From: Lentisphaeria bacterium
Lineage (GTDB): Bacteria > Verrucomicrobiota > Lentisphaeria > Victivallales > JAUVCU01
NCBI GenBank assembly: GCA_030590715.1
Contig: JAUVCU010000056.1
Location: 1-8,083, forward strand
DNA length: 8,083 bases
Direction of reading: 5' to 3'
A program made the translations under genes and the position numbers. Positions 1 to 5,752 of the stretch are shown here, piece after piece; the stretch's first letter is position 1; every line of letters starts with the position of its first letter. The notes below the pieces were generated by a model. It saw only the letters and a list, made by a program, of their open reading frames with translations. It was not told the DNA's origin and searched no databases.

Positions 1-305
1 TTAATCAAGCCTGCTTCCACTAATGCAGCTGCATCAATAACGTTTGACTCAATTCTTTCTAGATCACGAAGATTTAGAATCTCATATTCTTTACGGAAAT
101 GATTGGTAAAACCACGCTTAGGAAGTCTTCTATGCAGTGGCATCTGACCACCCTCAAACAAACCTGCGCTTTTCGAGCCGCTCCTTGAACCGTATCCCTT
201 TTCACCACGACCTGCGTTACGTCCCCAACCTGAGGCATTTCCACGGCCGATCCGTTTTCTCTTTTTAGTCGAACCAGCAGCTGGTTTCAAATCACCTAGT
301 TTCAT
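1..305 (-). CDS. rplO: Large-subunit ribosomal protein L15 (uL15), 5' part, cut by window edge
   Basis: L15 is a late-assembling 50S protein with a long basic N-terminal extension that threads through 23S rRNA. The 101 residues present begin MKLGDLKPAAGS and continue with a Gly/Arg-rich arm at about residues 13-45 (KKRKRIGRG, then NAGRGEKG), followed by FEGGQMPLHRRLPKRGF at 50-66, which is the family hallmark joining the arm to the globular domain. Bacterial L15 is usually about 145-150 residues, so roughly the last third lies beyond position 1. The ATG at 303-305 directly follows the L30 stop codon with no bases between; a GGAG at 315-318, inside the end of L30, is 9 bases upstream and supports this start. 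The arm reads ASGWGRNAGRG where many homologues have GSGxGKTAGRG. Identification is secure; truncation is only by the window. Confidence 0.97.
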   Translation of the reverse strand, partial: MKLGDLKPAAGSTKKRKRIGRGNASGWGRNAGRGEKGYGSRSGSKSAGLFEGGQMPLHRRLPKRGFTNHFRKEYEILNLRDLERIESNVIDAAALVEAGLI

Positions 306-503
306 TTATACCTTCTCCACAGAGATGAGATGTTTCACTTTGAAAACCATGCCACGAATGACTTCGTTATCTTCATGAACAACACTATGATCTATACGCT
401 TTAAACCTAGCGCTTCAATCGTTCTCTTTAATTTTTCTTTTTGACCGATAAGCCCTTTGATCTGGGTAATCTTAATCTGATCGACTTTTTTCTGCGCACT
501 CAT
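306..503 (-). CDS. rpmD: Large-subunit ribosomal protein L30 (uL30)
   Basis: L30 is a small 50S protein that binds 23S rRNA; it is dispensable and absent in some bacterial lineages, but present here. The 65-residue product begins MSAQKKVDQIKITQIKG, then has the family pattern IG at 19-20, K-R-T at 26-28, LGLKRI at 32-37 and GMVFKVKHL at 51-59. Typical length is about 58-62. An in-frame upstream start at 548 would add 15 residues unlike the family and overlap S5, so the ATG at 501-503 is chosen. One base separates it from the S5 stop. The only SD-like sequence, AGGAG at 517-521 within the S5 coding end, is 13 bases from the ATG, rather far, so translation probably depends partly on coupling to S5. 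Confidence 0.96.
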   Translation of the reverse strand: MSAQKKVDQIKITQIKGLIGQKEKLKRTIEALGLKRIDHSVVHEDNEVIRGMVFKVKHLISVEKV

Positions 504-504
504 T

Positions 505-1011
505 TTAGTTAAATAACTCCTGAATGGTAATTCCACGCTTACGGGCAATATCAGTAGCGTCTTCTAATTGGCCTAATCCGTTCATTGTAGCCTTGATCAC
601 ATTATGTGGATTACGAGTCCCCAAGATCTTAGCTAAAACATCAGTAATGCCAACCTGCTCCATGATGGCACGAATAGCACCACCGGCAATAATTCCAGTA
701 CCTGGAGATGCCGGTTTAAGCATAACACGACCAGCACCAAATTTACCGATCACTGCATGTGGCAGGGTTCCGTTAACGATAGGTACACGAACAACACTCT
801 TTTTAGCATTTTCTTTACCCTTGTTAACAGAGTTCATGACTTCGTTTGCTTTTCCCAAGCCAACACCAACATGACCATTTCCATCGCCAACAACTACGAT
901 TGCATTAAAGCTAAATCGACGTCCGCCCTTAACAACCTTAGCAACACGGTTGATCTTGACGACTTTTTCTTCTTTGAATTCGATTTCGCTGGGATTAATC
1001 GATCGTTTCAT
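505..1011 (-). CDS. rpsE: Small-subunit ribosomal protein S5 (uS5)
   Basis: S5 is a 30S protein at the mRNA entry side and near helix 34; it contributes to decoding accuracy and lies by the spectinomycin site. The 168 residues match the family's usual length. The N-terminal double-stranded-RNA-binding-like domain carries NRVAKVVKGGRRFSFNA at 21-37, VVVGDGNGHVGVGLGKA at 39-55, and the loop V-K-G-G at 27-30 near which spectinomycin-resistance changes are known; it looks wild-type. The C-terminal domain has GKFGAGRVMLKPASPGTG at 89-106 and LGTRNPHNVIKAT at 130-142. The ATG at 1009-1011 overlaps the L18 stop by one base (TAATG), and a GGAG lies 5 bases upstream of the start. It is followed by L30 after one base. 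Confidence 0.99.
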   Translation of the reverse strand: MKRSINPSEIEFKEEKVVKINRVAKVVKGGRRFSFNAIVVVGDGNGHVGVGLGKANEVMNSVNKGKENAKKSVVRVPIVNGTLPHAVIGKFGAGRVMLKPASPGTGIIAGGAIRAIMEQVGITDVLAKILGTRNPHNVIKATMNGLGQLEDATDIARKRGITIQELFN

Positions 1012-1385
1012 TAAAACTCCAATCCTGCAGCGCGAGCTGAATCAGCCAATGCTTTAACCCGGCCATGATATTTGAAACCATTTCGGTCAAAAACGACCTT
1101 TTTAATACCTTCTGCCTTTGCTTTTTCAGCAATGGCCTCACCGATAGCTTTACTTGCATCAGTCTTGGTACTATCTTTTTTCAATTGACTTTTAATACCT
1201 TCTTGAAGATCGGACGTTCCGAAGAGCACATGATGTTCAAGATCATTGACAATCTGAGCTGACACATGACGATTGCTGCGGAATACAACCAAACGTGGTA
1301 CCTCTGCCGTTCCCGTCATCCGGGCGCGCAGAGCTTTTTTCTTTTTCAGCCTTTTTAACTCTTTTGCTGACTTAGGATACTTCAC
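1011..1385 (-). CDS. rplR: Large-subunit ribosomal protein L18 (uL18), GTG start
   Basis: L18 binds 5S rRNA and, with L5, anchors it in the central protuberance of the 50S subunit. The 124-residue product has a very basic start (KELKRLKKKKALRAR at 8-22), the core GTAEVPRLVVFRSNRHVSAQ at 25-44, and the conserved end FDRNGFKYHGRVKALADSAR at 99-118 followed by AAGLEF. Length is typical (about 117-122, slightly long). The start is GTG at 1383-1385: an AAGGA that shares its first A with the L6 stop codon is 8 bases upstream, and no in-frame ATG fits the family N-terminus. It overlaps the S5 start by one base, so the two are probably translationally coupled. Confidence 0.98.
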   Translation of the reverse strand: MKYPKSAKELKRLKKKKALRARMTGTAEVPRLVVFRSNRHVSAQIVNDLEHHVLFGTSDLQEGIKSQLKKDSTKTDASKAIGEAIAEKAKAEGIKKVVFDRNGFKYHGRVKALADSARAAGLEF

Positions 1386-1393
1386 AGCTTAAA

Positions 1394-1398
1394 TCCTT
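1394..1398 (-). promoter_or_regulatory. Ribosome binding site for L18
   Basis: On the minus strand the sequence reads TAAAGGATTTAAGCT and then GTG. The AAGGA overlaps the last base of the L6 TAA stop and stands 8 bases before the GTG. It decides the non-ATG start of L18 and ties it to L6 translation. Confidence 0.8.
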
Positions 1399-1940
1399 TA
1401 TTTTCCAACGGTTTTACCAGCTTTGCGCCTTACGTATTCATCTTTATAACGAATACCTTTACCTTTAAACGGTTCAGGAGGACGAACAGAACGAATCTTT
1501 GCAGCGAGCTGTCCAACCAGATACTTATTGAAGCCAATTACAGAAAAGTTAGTATTACCTTTCTTGACATCATAAGTAATTCCATCAATAGGACCGACGT
1601 ACACTGGGTGTGAAAAGCCTACATTTAATAGTAAGCCACCCTTCTCGGCTGAAACCGTATAACCAGTACCAATTATTTCCATTTCACGGGAATAACCGGT
1701 GGCGACACCGTTAACTAAATTATTAATCAATGCACGTGTCAAACCATGAGCAGCACGGGCATCTTTTTCATCAGAATTTCGGGTAATGATGATCTCATTC
1801 CCGGTTTGTTCCACCTTCACTAAAGGAAGAAAATCAAGTGCATCAACACCTTTGGGGCCTTTGGCCTCAACTGAGTTAGCATTGATCTTAACTTCTACTC
1901 CAGAAGGGATCACAACGGGCATTTTTCCAATTCTTGACAC
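1398..1940 (-). CDS. rplF: Large-subunit ribosomal protein L6 (uL6), GTG start
   Basis: L6 lies near the base of the L7/L12 stalk and the sarcin-ricin loop, at the factor-binding site of the 50S subunit. The 180 residues begin MSRIGKMPVVIPSGVEV, have the duplicated L6 fold with LTRALINNLVNGVATG near residue 68-83, IGTGY then EKGGLLLNVGFSHPV in the second half, and end with the diagnostic EPFKGKGIRYKDEYVRRKAG (156-175) plus KTVGK. Length is normal (about 176-180). The start is GTG at 1938-1940: GAGG lies 6 bases upstream and the family N-terminus SRIGK follows at once. It follows S8 after 16 bases, the largest gap in the window, and precedes L18 by 12 bases. Confidence 0.99.
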   Translation of the reverse strand: MSRIGKMPVVIPSGVEVKINANSVEAKGPKGVDALDFLPLVKVEQTGNEIIITRNSDEKDARAAHGLTRALINNLVNGVATGYSREMEIIGTGYTVSAEKGGLLLNVGFSHPVYVGPIDGITYDVKKGNTNFSVIGFNKYLVGQLAAKIRSVRPPEPFKGKGIRYKDEYVRRKAGKTVGK

Positions 1941-1946
1941 TATAGA

Positions 1947-1951
1947 CCTCT
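1947..1951 (-). promoter_or_regulatory. Ribosome binding site for L6
   Basis: The minus strand reads AGAGGTCTATA followed by GTG. AGAGG stands 6 bases before the GTG, supporting that codon as the L6 start. Confidence 0.78.
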
Positions 1952-1956
1952 AAAGC

Positions 1957-2355
1957 TTACCAAACATGGCACAAGACTTCACCACCGACACGCTCTTTCT
2001 TAGCTTGCTTGTCAGTGATCACTCCACGACTGGTGGTCAGAATCGCAATTCCGAGACCATTTCGTACTCGTGGAAGGTTATCTGCAGGTACATAGAGACG
2101 ACGACCAGGACGACTGATGCGTGTCAAACCTCCGATAACTGGTGAGCCATTGGCTGTATATTTCATGTAAACACGTAATATATTTTGCTTATCATCTTCG
2201 ATAAGAACAAAATCTTTAATATATCCTTCCAACTTAAGCAATAGCGCCATGCGAACCTTTAAGTTGGAACTTGGTATATCAGTCCAACGATGTCCGGCTT
2301 GCTGTGCGTTGCGAATGCGGGTTAGAAAATCTGCTACTGGATCATTCATAGACAT
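1957..2355 (-). CDS. rpsH: Small-subunit ribosomal protein S8 (uS8)
   Basis: S8 is a primary 16S rRNA-binding protein that organises the central domain of the 30S subunit; in E. coli it also represses the spc operon by binding its own mRNA. The 132 residues have the N-terminal MNDPVADFLTRIRNAQQAG (3-21), the middle GGLTRISRPGRRLYV (75-89) and the C-terminal signature AILTTSRGVITDKQAKK (104-120) ending GGEVLCHVW. Length is typical. Two in-frame ATGs lie six bases apart; the first (2353-2355) is favoured because AAGGAG at 2367-2372 is 11 bases away, against 17 for the second, although homologues often start at the second. The SD overlaps the S14 stop codon. Confidence 0.98.
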   Translation of the reverse strand: MSMNDPVADFLTRIRNAQQAGHRWTDIPSSNLKVRMALLLKLEGYIKDFVLIEDDKQNILRVYMKYTANGSPVIGGLTRISRPGRRLYVPADNLPRVRNGLGIAILTTSRGVITDKQAKKERVGGEVLCHVW

Positions 2356-2366
2356 AATCGAATGCT

Positions 2367-2372
2367 CTCCTT
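2367..2372 (-). promoter_or_regulatory. Ribosome binding site for S8, overlapping the S14 stop
   Basis: The minus strand reads TAAGGAGAGC, where TAA is the S14 stop and AAGGAG the SD. The spacing is 11 bases to the first in-frame ATG and 17 to the second, so it favours the first. Confidence 0.75.
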
Positions 2373-2556
2373 ACCAACTGGCCTTGACAATGCCAGGAAT
2401 TTCACCTTTTAAAGCCAACTCACGAAAACATATTCTGCATAAGCCAAATTTGCGGAGGTACCCACGTGGGCGACCACAGACTCGACAGCGATTATATCCT
2501 CTCACCTTAAACTTAGGCGTTCGGCCGGCTTTGGCGATTAGGGATTTTTTTGCCAT
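2371..2556 (-). CDS. rpsN: Small-subunit ribosomal protein S14, zinc-binding type (uS14)
   Basis: S14 sits in the head of the 30S subunit next to S3 and S19. This is the short form of 61 residues with two CxxC pairs, C24/C27 and C40/C43, that bind one zinc ion; the zinc-free form found in E. coli is about 100 residues and lacks these cysteines. Other family marks are MAKKSLIAK at the start, GYNRCRVCGRPRGYLRKFGL at 20-39 and the C-terminal IPGIVKASW. The reading frame stays open upstream to 2598, but that would overlap L5 and add 14 non-family residues; the ATG at 2554-2556 is chosen, with AGGAG 7 bases before it, overlapping the L5 TAG stop. S14 lies between L5 and S8 as in the canonical spc order. 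Confidence 0.98.
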   Translation of the reverse strand: MAKKSLIAKAGRTPKFKVRGYNRCRVCGRPRGYLRKFGLCRICFRELALKGEIPGIVKASW

Positions 2557-2566
2557 AATTTTGCTC

Positions 2567-3127
2567 CTATACCTGCTTGCGTCTGAAGGGGAGCCCAAGA
2601 GCGGTCAACAGCTCAAATGCTTCTTCATCTGTATTGGCAGATGTGGTAATACTGATATCCATGCCATTCACGCCTTCAATCTTATCATAGTCGATCTCAG
2701 GGAAAATAATCTGCTCCTTGATACCGAGATTGTAGTTCCCACGACCATCGAATGACCGATTAGGAACACCATTGAAATCACGAACGCGAGGTAGAGCTAT
2801 TCCGATCAGACGATCAAGAAACTCCCACATGTTTTTGCCATGGAGAGTCACTTTAGCACCAACAGGATCACCAGCACGGAGCTTAAAGTTTGAAATAGCT
2901 TGTTTTGCACGTGTAATGACTGCTTTCTGACCTGTAATTGTTGACAGCTCATTAACGGCAGCTTCCAAACGACGAGGTTCTTCTTTCGCTTTTCCCAGTC
3001 CCATATTAAGTGTGATCTTCTTCAAGACCGGAACTTCCATTTTACTGGAGTAAGCAAATTTTTCCATAAGAGCCGGAAGAACTTCTTCGGTATATTTAAC
3101 TTTTAGTCTAGGTGTATAATTACTCAT
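2567..3127 (-). CDS. rplE: Large-subunit ribosomal protein L5 (uL5)
   Basis: L5 binds 5S rRNA together with L18, forms part of the central protuberance, contacts the P-site tRNA and makes a bridge to the 30S head. The 186-residue product (family about 179-186) shows LNMGLGKAK at 40-48, TGQKAVITRAKQAISNFKLR at 65-84, FLDRLIGIALPRVRDFNG at 103-120 and NYNLGIKEQIIFPEI at 131-145. The ATG at 3125-3127 has AAGGTG, which begins within the L24 TAA stop, 9 bases upstream, and it follows L24 after 13 bases. In E. coli the S8 repressor site covers this start region; I see no convincing copy of that structure here. The stop is TAG. Confidence 0.99.
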   Translation of the reverse strand: MSNYTPRLKVKYTEEVLPALMEKFAYSSKMEVPVLKKITLNMGLGKAKEEPRRLEAAVNELSTITGQKAVITRAKQAISNFKLRAGDPVGAKVTLHGKNMWEFLDRLIGIALPRVRDFNGVPNRSFDGRGNYNLGIKEQIIFPEIDYDKIEGVNGMDISITTSANTDEEAFELLTALGLPFRRKQV

Positions 3128-3140
3128 ATCTACTCACACC

Positions 3141-3449
3141 TTATCGATCGATGATGTCGCCGCTAGCCTTCAAGTATCGGACTTTGCGACCATCATCTAA
3201 ATATTTATAGCCAACCTTGGCAACTTTACCACCCTGAAGTAGAGCAACATTCGAAATGTGAATCGCTGCTTCCTTTTCAATAATACCTGATGGTGCGCTT
3301 GCAGAGGTTTGACGCTGATGTTTTTTTATAAAATTAATTCCCTCAACCAGCACACGCTGCGTTTTTGGGAAAACGGCTAATACTTTACCTGTCTTACCTT
3401 TATCGGCACCGGCAAGCACCATAACTTGATCGTTTTTCTTAATCTTCAT
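3141..3449 (-). CDS. rplX: Large-subunit ribosomal protein L24 (uL24)
   Basis: L24 is an assembly-initiating 50S protein that binds the 5' end of 23S rRNA and lies beside the exit tunnel. The 102 residues match the usual length (about 102-110). A KOW motif occupies residues 3-30 (IKKNDQVMVLAGADKGKTGK at 3-22), followed by VEGINFIKKHQR at 35-46 and the segment SGIIEKEAAIHISNVAL at 54-70. The ATG at 3447-3449 is preceded by AGGAGG, a complete SD overlapping the L14 TAG stop, at 8 bases. It lies 12 bases after L14 and 13 before L5. Confidence 0.98.
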   Translation of the reverse strand: MKIKKNDQVMVLAGADKGKTGKVLAVFPKTQRVLVEGINFIKKHQRQTSASAPSGIIEKEAAIHISNVALLQGGKVAKVGYKYLDDGRKVRYLKASGDIIDR

Positions 3450-3461
3450 TTTCCAGCCCTC

Positions 3462-3830
3462 CTACAGCACTTCCGGCGCCATAGAAACGATGCGCATGTG
3501 TTTCTTTTCACGCAATTCGCGGGCAACGGGTCCAAAGATACGGGTACCACGTGGTTCACCCTGTGCATTCAGTAATACAGCCGCATTCTCATCAAAACGA
3601 ATATAGCTGCCGTCTTTACGACGAATCTCTTTCTTGGTCCTCACAACAACTGCAGTAGAAACTTCACCCTTCTTAACTGCGCTGTTTGGGATGGCATGCT
3701 TAACAGTTACGACAATCAAATCACCGACTGATGCGTAACGACGTTTAGAACCACCGAGAACTTTGAAACAGAGGACTTCCTTTGCACCTGTATTATCAGC
3801 GACTTTGAGTCGTGTTTCTTGTTGTATCAT
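3462..3830 (-). CDS. rplN: Large-subunit ribosomal protein L14 (uL14)
   Basis: L14 is a five-stranded beta-barrel protein on the subunit interface of the 50S, contacting 16S rRNA in an intersubunit bridge and serving as the docking site of the silencing factor RsfS. The 122 residues equal the family length almost exactly. Visible marks are MIQQETRLKVADNTGAKEVL at 1-20, GDLIVVTVKHAIPN at 36-49, VVVRTKKEIRRKDGSYIRFD at 61-80 and GTRIFGPVARELREK at 95-109. The ATG at 3828-3830 has AAGGTG about 10 bases upstream, running out of the S17 TAA stop. The stop is TAG, merged with the L24 SD. Confidence 0.99.
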   Translation of the reverse strand: MIQQETRLKVADNTGAKEVLCFKVLGGSKRRYASVGDLIVVTVKHAIPNSAVKKGEVSTAVVVRTKKEIRRKDGSYIRFDENAAVLLNAQGEPRGTRIFGPVARELREKKHMRIVSMAPEVL

Positions 3831-3844
3831 TGCTCTATCTCACC

Positions 3845-4108
3845 TTAGGCTTCTGCAGCCTGCTTGACAGTTTCCAAGAGTCTCCAACACTTATCTTTCG
3901 ATATGGGACGACTCTCAATAATTCTCACCTCGTCACCCACGTTGCAAGTATTTTTCTCATCATGAGCTTTGAAATTCTTGCTCTTTTTGATATACTTACC
4001 GTACAGAGGGTGTTTTAACCGGCGACTTACTTTAACGACGATGGTTTTATCCATAGCATTGCTTGTCACAATACCCTGGATGACCTTGCGTCTTCCGCGG
4101 TCACTCAT
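3845..4108 (-). CDS. rpsQ: Small-subunit ribosomal protein S17 (uS17)
   Basis: S17 is a primary 16S rRNA-binding protein with an OB fold that stabilises the 5' and central domains of the 30S subunit. The 87-residue product has RRKVIQGIVTSNAMDKTIVV at 6-25, HPLYGKYIKKSKNFKAHDE at 33-51 and GDEVRIIESRPISKDKCWRL at 58-77, all diagnostic. Length is normal (about 80-90). The ATG overlaps the L29 TGA stop by four bases (ATGA at 4105-4108), a classic coupling arrangement, and also has its own AAGGA 8 bases upstream within L29. Confidence 0.99.
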   Translation of the reverse strand: MSDRGRRKVIQGIVTSNAMDKTIVVKVSRRLKHPLYGKYIKKSKNFKAHDEKNTCNVGDEVRIIESRPISKDKCWRLLETVKQAAEA

Positions 4109-4323
4109 ACTTCTTGTCCTTTACTTTTACGAATTCCAAGCTCATTCTCACGAAGTATGGTCTTGATCTGGGCAATTTCGCGGCGTAACTCTCTTAATCG
4201 AGTTGGTTTTTCCAACTGCTGAAGGGCTTTTTGGAAACGGAGATTTGCCATCTCTGTCTCATTATCAGAAAGCTTGTTCTGCAGTGCTTCGATTGTATAA
4301 TCTTTAAATTCAGAAGTCTTCAT
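4105..4323 (-). CDS. rpmC: Large-subunit ribosomal protein L29 (uL29)
   Basis: L29 is a two-helix 50S protein at the exit of the polypeptide tunnel, next to L23, where chaperones and the signal recognition particle dock. The 72 residues (family about 60-75) form two long helices: MKTSEFKDYTIEALQNKLSD at 1-20 leads into the first, and the signature region at 28-59 contains LRFQKALQQLEKP and RLRELRREIAQIKT. An in-frame TTG two codons upstream (4327-4329) lies inside the L16 stop region and is rejected in favour of the ATG at 4321-4323. Only a weak GAG (4332-4334) is 8 bases upstream; L16 ends 2 bases before the start, so initiation probably relies on coupling to L16. Confidence 0.97.
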   Translation of the reverse strand: MKTSEFKDYTIEALQNKLSDNETEMANLRFQKALQQLEKPTRLRELRREIAQIKTILRENELGIRKSKGQEV

Positions 4324-4325
4324 AA

Positions 4326-4748
4326 TCAAATCTCGTGAATATCACGTCTAGCGACGGTTTTTGTTTTGATAGGTAATTTATGTCCGGCCAGGCGGAATGC
4401 CTCTGAAGCAGTTGCAAGATCAACACCATCAACCTCAAACATAATACGCCCAGGCTTGACAACAGCTACCCAATACTCAGGGGAACCCTTTCCCTTACCC
4501 ATGCGTGTTTCTGCAGGCTTAATGGTGACGGGCTTTTGTGGAAATATACGGATCCACATACGACCGGTCTTACGAACTTTTCGGACGATGGCAACACGAG
4601 TAGCTTCAATCTGCCGACTGGTAATCCAACCAGCTTCAAGAGCTTTTAGTCCAAAGGTACCGAATGAAACTTCGTTACCCCTAGCAGCATTACCATGCTT
4701 TCTTCCGCGATGATGCCGACGGTATTTAACCTTTCTTGGCATTAACAT
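4326..4748 (-). CDS. rplP: Large-subunit ribosomal protein L16 (uL16)
   Basis: L16 binds near the A site and peptidyl-transferase region of the 50S subunit and is needed for late assembly and tRNA accommodation. The 140 residues fit the family (about 136-144). Marks are MLMPRKVKYRRHHRGR at 1-16, FGTFGLKALEAGWITSRQIE at 29-48, GRMWIRIFPQKPVT at 62-75 and TRMGKGKGSPEYWVA at 81-95; R82 corresponds to the arginine hydroxylated in E. coli L16. Two ATGs lie two codons apart; the first (4746-4748) is chosen because GGGAG is 8 bases upstream and MLMP is a common family start. It follows S3 after 13 bases. Confidence 0.98.
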   Translation of the reverse strand: MLMPRKVKYRRHHRGRKHGNAARGNEVSFGTFGLKALEAGWITSRQIEATRVAIVRKVRKTGRMWIRIFPQKPVTIKPAETRMGKGKGSPEYWVAVVKPGRIMFEVDGVDLATASEAFRLAGHKLPIKTKTVARRDIHEI

Positions 4749-4756
4749 TTTCTAAT

Positions 4757-4761
4757 CTCCC
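4757..4761 (-). promoter_or_regulatory. Ribosome binding site for L16
   Basis: The minus strand reads TAAGGGAGATTAGAAA and then ATG. TAA is the S3 stop and GGGAG follows at once. The 8-base spacing selects the first of two nearby in-frame ATGs (the second would be at 14). Confidence 0.78.
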
Positions 4762-5397
4762 TTAACCGGCGATTCCGACAGCTTCCCCGTTGCAGATCCA
4801 CACTTTGACGCCAATGACGCCATATGTTGTGTGAGCTTCTACCAGGGCATAATCAATGTCAGAACGCAAGGTATGCAGCGGTACACGGCCTTCATGGAAG
4901 GTTTCTGTACGTGACATTTCAGCGCCACCAAGACGACCGGAAACGGTAACCTTGATTCCTTCAGCACCCATTCTCATAGTTGACTGTATCGCTTTTTTAG
5001 CAGCGCGGCGAAAAGCAATTTTCTTCACCAGCTGTTCACCGATATTTTTTCCTACAAGACGTGCACTGAGTTCAGGACGCTTTATTTCATTTACATTTAT
5101 CTGTATTTCGCGACTGGTAAGTCTGCGAATCTCTTCGCGTAGACGATCAACTTCCTCACCTTTACGACCAATAACAATTCCTGGTCTAGCGGTTGAAATA
5201 GAAAGCGTTATCTTCTTACTAGTACGTGAAATATCAATTTTATCTACAGCAGCATGAGCAAGTCGCTGATGGATATATTTCCGTAAAAGAATGTCTTCAT
5301 TCAGCTTATCTGCAAAGTTCTTCTCGTCAAACCAATTTGAACTCCAGGTTTTGTTAAAACCGAGACGAAAACCTACAGGATGTGTTTTTTGACCCAA
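4762..5397 (-). CDS. rpsC: Small-subunit ribosomal protein S3 (uS3), TTG start
   Basis: S3 is in the 30S head at the mRNA entry tunnel, where with S4 and S5 it forms the ribosomal helicase. The 211-residue product (family about 210-240) begins with the invariant GQKTHPVGFRLG. A type II KH domain follows, with the GxxG loop at 77-80 in RPGIVIGRKGEEVDRLREEI (71-90), and the C-terminal domain contains GRLGGAEMSRTETFHEGRVP and ends with YGVIGVKVWICNGE before a short tail. The start codon is TTG (5395-5397): it immediately precedes the conserved GQKTHP, AGGAG is 5 bases upstream, and no in-frame ATG lies near. It follows L22 after 10 bases. Confidence 0.99.
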   Translation of the reverse strand: MGQKTHPVGFRLGFNKTWSSNWFDEKNFADKLNEDILLRKYIHQRLAHAAVDKIDISRTSKKITLSISTARPGIVIGRKGEEVDRLREEIRRLTSREIQINVNEIKRPELSARLVGKNIGEQLVKKIAFRRAAKKAIQSTMRMGAEGIKVTVSGRLGGAEMSRTETFHEGRVPLHTLRSDIDYALVEAHTTYGVIGVKVWICNGEAVGIAG

Positions 5398-5402
5398 AAC
5401 GA

Positions 5403-5407
5403 CTCCT
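5403..5407 (-). promoter_or_regulatory. Ribosome binding site for S3
   Basis: The minus strand reads TAGAGGAGTCGTT and then TTG. TAG is the L22 stop, AGGAG follows directly, and the spacer is 5 bases. This strong SD supports the rare TTG start of S3. Confidence 0.85.
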
Positions 5408-5749
5408 CTACTCTTTCTCTGCGACCACGATGGTCAGATGACTGGTGCGTTTTCTAATAATCGTTGCACGACCCATGGCACGTGGACGAAAACGGCGTTG
5501 TGTTGGACCTTCATCGACAAAAGCTTCTTTAATAAAGAGCTTATCGGCATCAACTTCTGACCCCTCACGATTTAAGGCGTTGGCAACGGCACTGCGAAGC
5601 GTTTTTTCAATGATCTTAGCAGCTTTTTTAGGTGTAAAATGCAATTTATTCATAGCATTCTCAACCTGCGTACCTCTTACCTCATCCAATACCTGACGTA
5701 CTTTACGTGCAGATTGGTGGATATGTCTGGCTTTTGCTACAGCTTCCAT
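5408..5749 (-). CDS. rplV: Large-subunit ribosomal protein L22 (uL22)
   Basis: L22 binds 23S rRNA and sends a long beta-hairpin into the peptide exit tunnel, where with L4 it forms the constriction close to the macrolide site. The 113 residues match the family (about 110-117). The N-terminal segment ARHIHQSARKVRQVLDEVRG is at 7-26, ANALNREG at 56-63, and the hairpin region GPTQRRFRPRAMGRATIIRK at 81-100, followed by RTSHLTIVV at 101-109. No insertion or deletion is evident in the hairpin. The ATG at 5747-5749 is 3 bases after the S19 stop, with AGAGG 6 bases upstream inside the S19 end. Confidence 0.99.
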   Translation of the reverse strand: MEAVAKARHIHQSARKVRQVLDEVRGTQVENAMNKLHFTPKKAAKIIEKTLRSAVANALNREGSEVDADKLFIKEAFVDEGPTQRRFRPRAMGRATIIRKRTSHLTIVVAEKE

Positions 5750-5752
5750 ATC

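Noticed and set aside
504..548. Longer L30 beginning at 548
   Set aside because: The added residues are a frame-shifted reading of the S5 end and do not resemble L30.
524..1014. Overlapping plus-strand open frames opposite S5
   Set aside because: Composition follows the reverse complement of S5 and no family pattern is visible.
2557..2598. Longer S14 beginning at 2598
   Set aside because: The extension overlaps L5 and lacks family similarity; a strong SD supports the start at 2556.
2249..2755. 168-codon open frame on the plus strand across S8, S14 and L5
   Set aside because: It runs antisense through three certain ribosomal genes, has no recognisable protein pattern and no independent signals; it is a shadow of the conserved coding.
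3143..3152. Perfect 10-base palindrome ATCGATCGAT near the L24 end
   Set aside because: It encodes the last residues of L24 (I-D-R) and is too short without a spacer or T-run to be a terminator or a clear operator.
3110..3160. Possible S8 repressor site at the L24/L5 junction as in E. coli
   Set aside because: I could not fold a structure resembling the S8 target of 16S helix 21 here. An RNA folding and covariance search would decide; I do not claim it.
4324..4329. TTG two codons upstream of the L29 ATG as an alternative start
   Set aside because: It overlaps the L16 stop and has poorer spacing than the ATG, and homologues start at the ATG position.
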